Part shown: positions 63,239 to 64,000 of the stretch, piece by piece
How the letters are laid out: the number at the start of each line of letters is the position of its first letter
Position numbering within the stretch: the stretch's first letter is position 1
Origin: Nectonema munidae
Taxonomy: Eukaryota; Nematomorpha; Nectonematoida; Nectonematidae
Assembly (NCBI GenBank): GCA_030549495.1
Contig: JAUIRK010000898.1
Location: 744,001-808,000, forward strand
Length of the DNA stretch: 64,000 nucleotides
Reading direction: 5' to 3'
The notes under the pieces: generated by a model
Seen by the model: only the letters and a program-made list of their open reading frames with translations
Databases searched by the model: none
Told to the model about the DNA's origin: nothing
Translations under genes and position numbers: made by a program

Positions 63239-64000
63239 GAGTTAAATAAAAACAATTTTAAGTAATTGGTTTTACAATCGAAAGCAAAGCTTAGAGTAAA
63301 TACTTATTTTACAGCGCGCTCAAGAAGGGAAGAGATAAAACTAATTAAATAATCATAGATGAAAGGAGATATACGTTTATTAGAGTATTTCATTACACTA
63401 CTCTGAAACAGAATAATCAATTTTATTACGCGTAAATATAAAAAAAATTACCCCGCCCAAGGACTTAGGCACAATAAGTACATGTGGGCCTTTGGACAAA
63501 GAAAGTATAGTAGAACCTTTACAGTTTTCAACTTTTAGTGTTGCACACAAATCATATTAGCATTGAAGTCTTAAATAAAATATTCAGACTAATGCTATTC
63601 CTTGACCCCCGACGTTGCAGTTAAGATTCCTACAACCAAAACGTTAGGCACTCTAAAATCACCATTTCAATACACATTATTCATCCCGTCTATATGTACT
63701 AACTATCCAGGGGGTTTCAAACATCCGAAAATCTATTTTAAGGGTATTTCTATCATCAGAAATATCCCGTATTGAGAATATAATGACATTGATTTCATTA
63801 TTTGTAAAAGAAAAAACATCATGAATGTTTTTGCACATAAACTAAAACATCACTGATATTAATAAAAATTTAAAAAAAACATTAAAAATAAAATATAAAA
63901 AACAACAACAAATAGATTAGAGGAAATAAATCAACATTTTCTAACAAATCTTTTTAACAAAAATAATAAAACAAGACAGTTAGCGGTAAGACACACAAAT
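63239..64000. other. Right end of window
   Basis: AT-rich DNA, probably intronic or intergenic. No exon of Cdc42 or another gene is recognised. Confidence 0.4.

Noticed and set aside
1-64000. CRISPR, phage-defence or other prokaryotic-style system
   Set aside because: All genes are intron-bearing animal genes or eukaryotic transposons. No repeat-spacer array, operon or bacterial gene was seen.

Overview
This is a eukaryotic, AT-rich, intron-bearing stretch of animal DNA. The exon structures, a tRNA-derived SINE with a (CTTTAC)n tail, many hAT, piggyBac, pogo and RTE elements, and a single-exon Kelch-like gene all fit an arthropod, possibly a chelicerate or crustacean. The sequence alone does not settle the species. 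I found no prokaryotic-type system, CRISPR array, rRNA gene or intact tRNA gene.

Four host genes can be supported. (1) Inositol-3-phosphate synthase (+, 681-11547) has eight exons coding for 551 residues. Its introns are loaded with transposon remains; intron 6 alone (4.9 kb) holds an inverted-repeat element, a decayed GC-richer coding element I cannot name, and a piggyBac copy nested inside that element. (2) A BTB-BACK-Kelch protein (+, 16025-17764) is a single open exon of 579 codons, bracketed by two direct copies of the same 654-bp hAT-type MITE. (3) Asparagine synthetase, glutamine-hydrolysing (+, 29229-42529), has eight exons coding for 536 residues and a good poly(A) signal. Several acidic motif positions are swapped between Asp and Glu. 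(4) A Cdc42 GTPase lies on the minus strand. Three exons are visible (55266-55084, 55022-54825 and a small terminal exon at 50167-50078 that ends in a CAAX box). The first coding exon, with the P-loop, was not found and probably lies beyond the right edge.

The rest is intergenic or intronic and is dominated by mobile DNA. It includes two copies of one piggyBac family with TTAA target sites and complementary internal deletions, and a second, older piggyBac family. There is a 1.9-kb hAT element with a perfect 8-bp target duplication, a pogo-like relic, a near full-length RTE-type LINE with a 12-bp target duplication, two SINE families and several MITEs. About half of the sequence is AT-rich DNA in which I see nothing.

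The genes do not form an operon or pathway unit. Inositol synthase and asparagine synthetase are ordinary metabolic genes, Cdc42 is a cytoskeletal regulator, and the Kelch protein is a likely Cullin-3 adaptor. The points most worth a second look are the unidentified decayed element inside the inositol synthase gene, the divergent motifs of the asparagine synthetase, the interleaved inverted repeat at 12.1-12.3 kb, a Merlin-like MITE in an asparagine synthetase intron, and a candidate CRE/TATA promoter at 21.9 kb.
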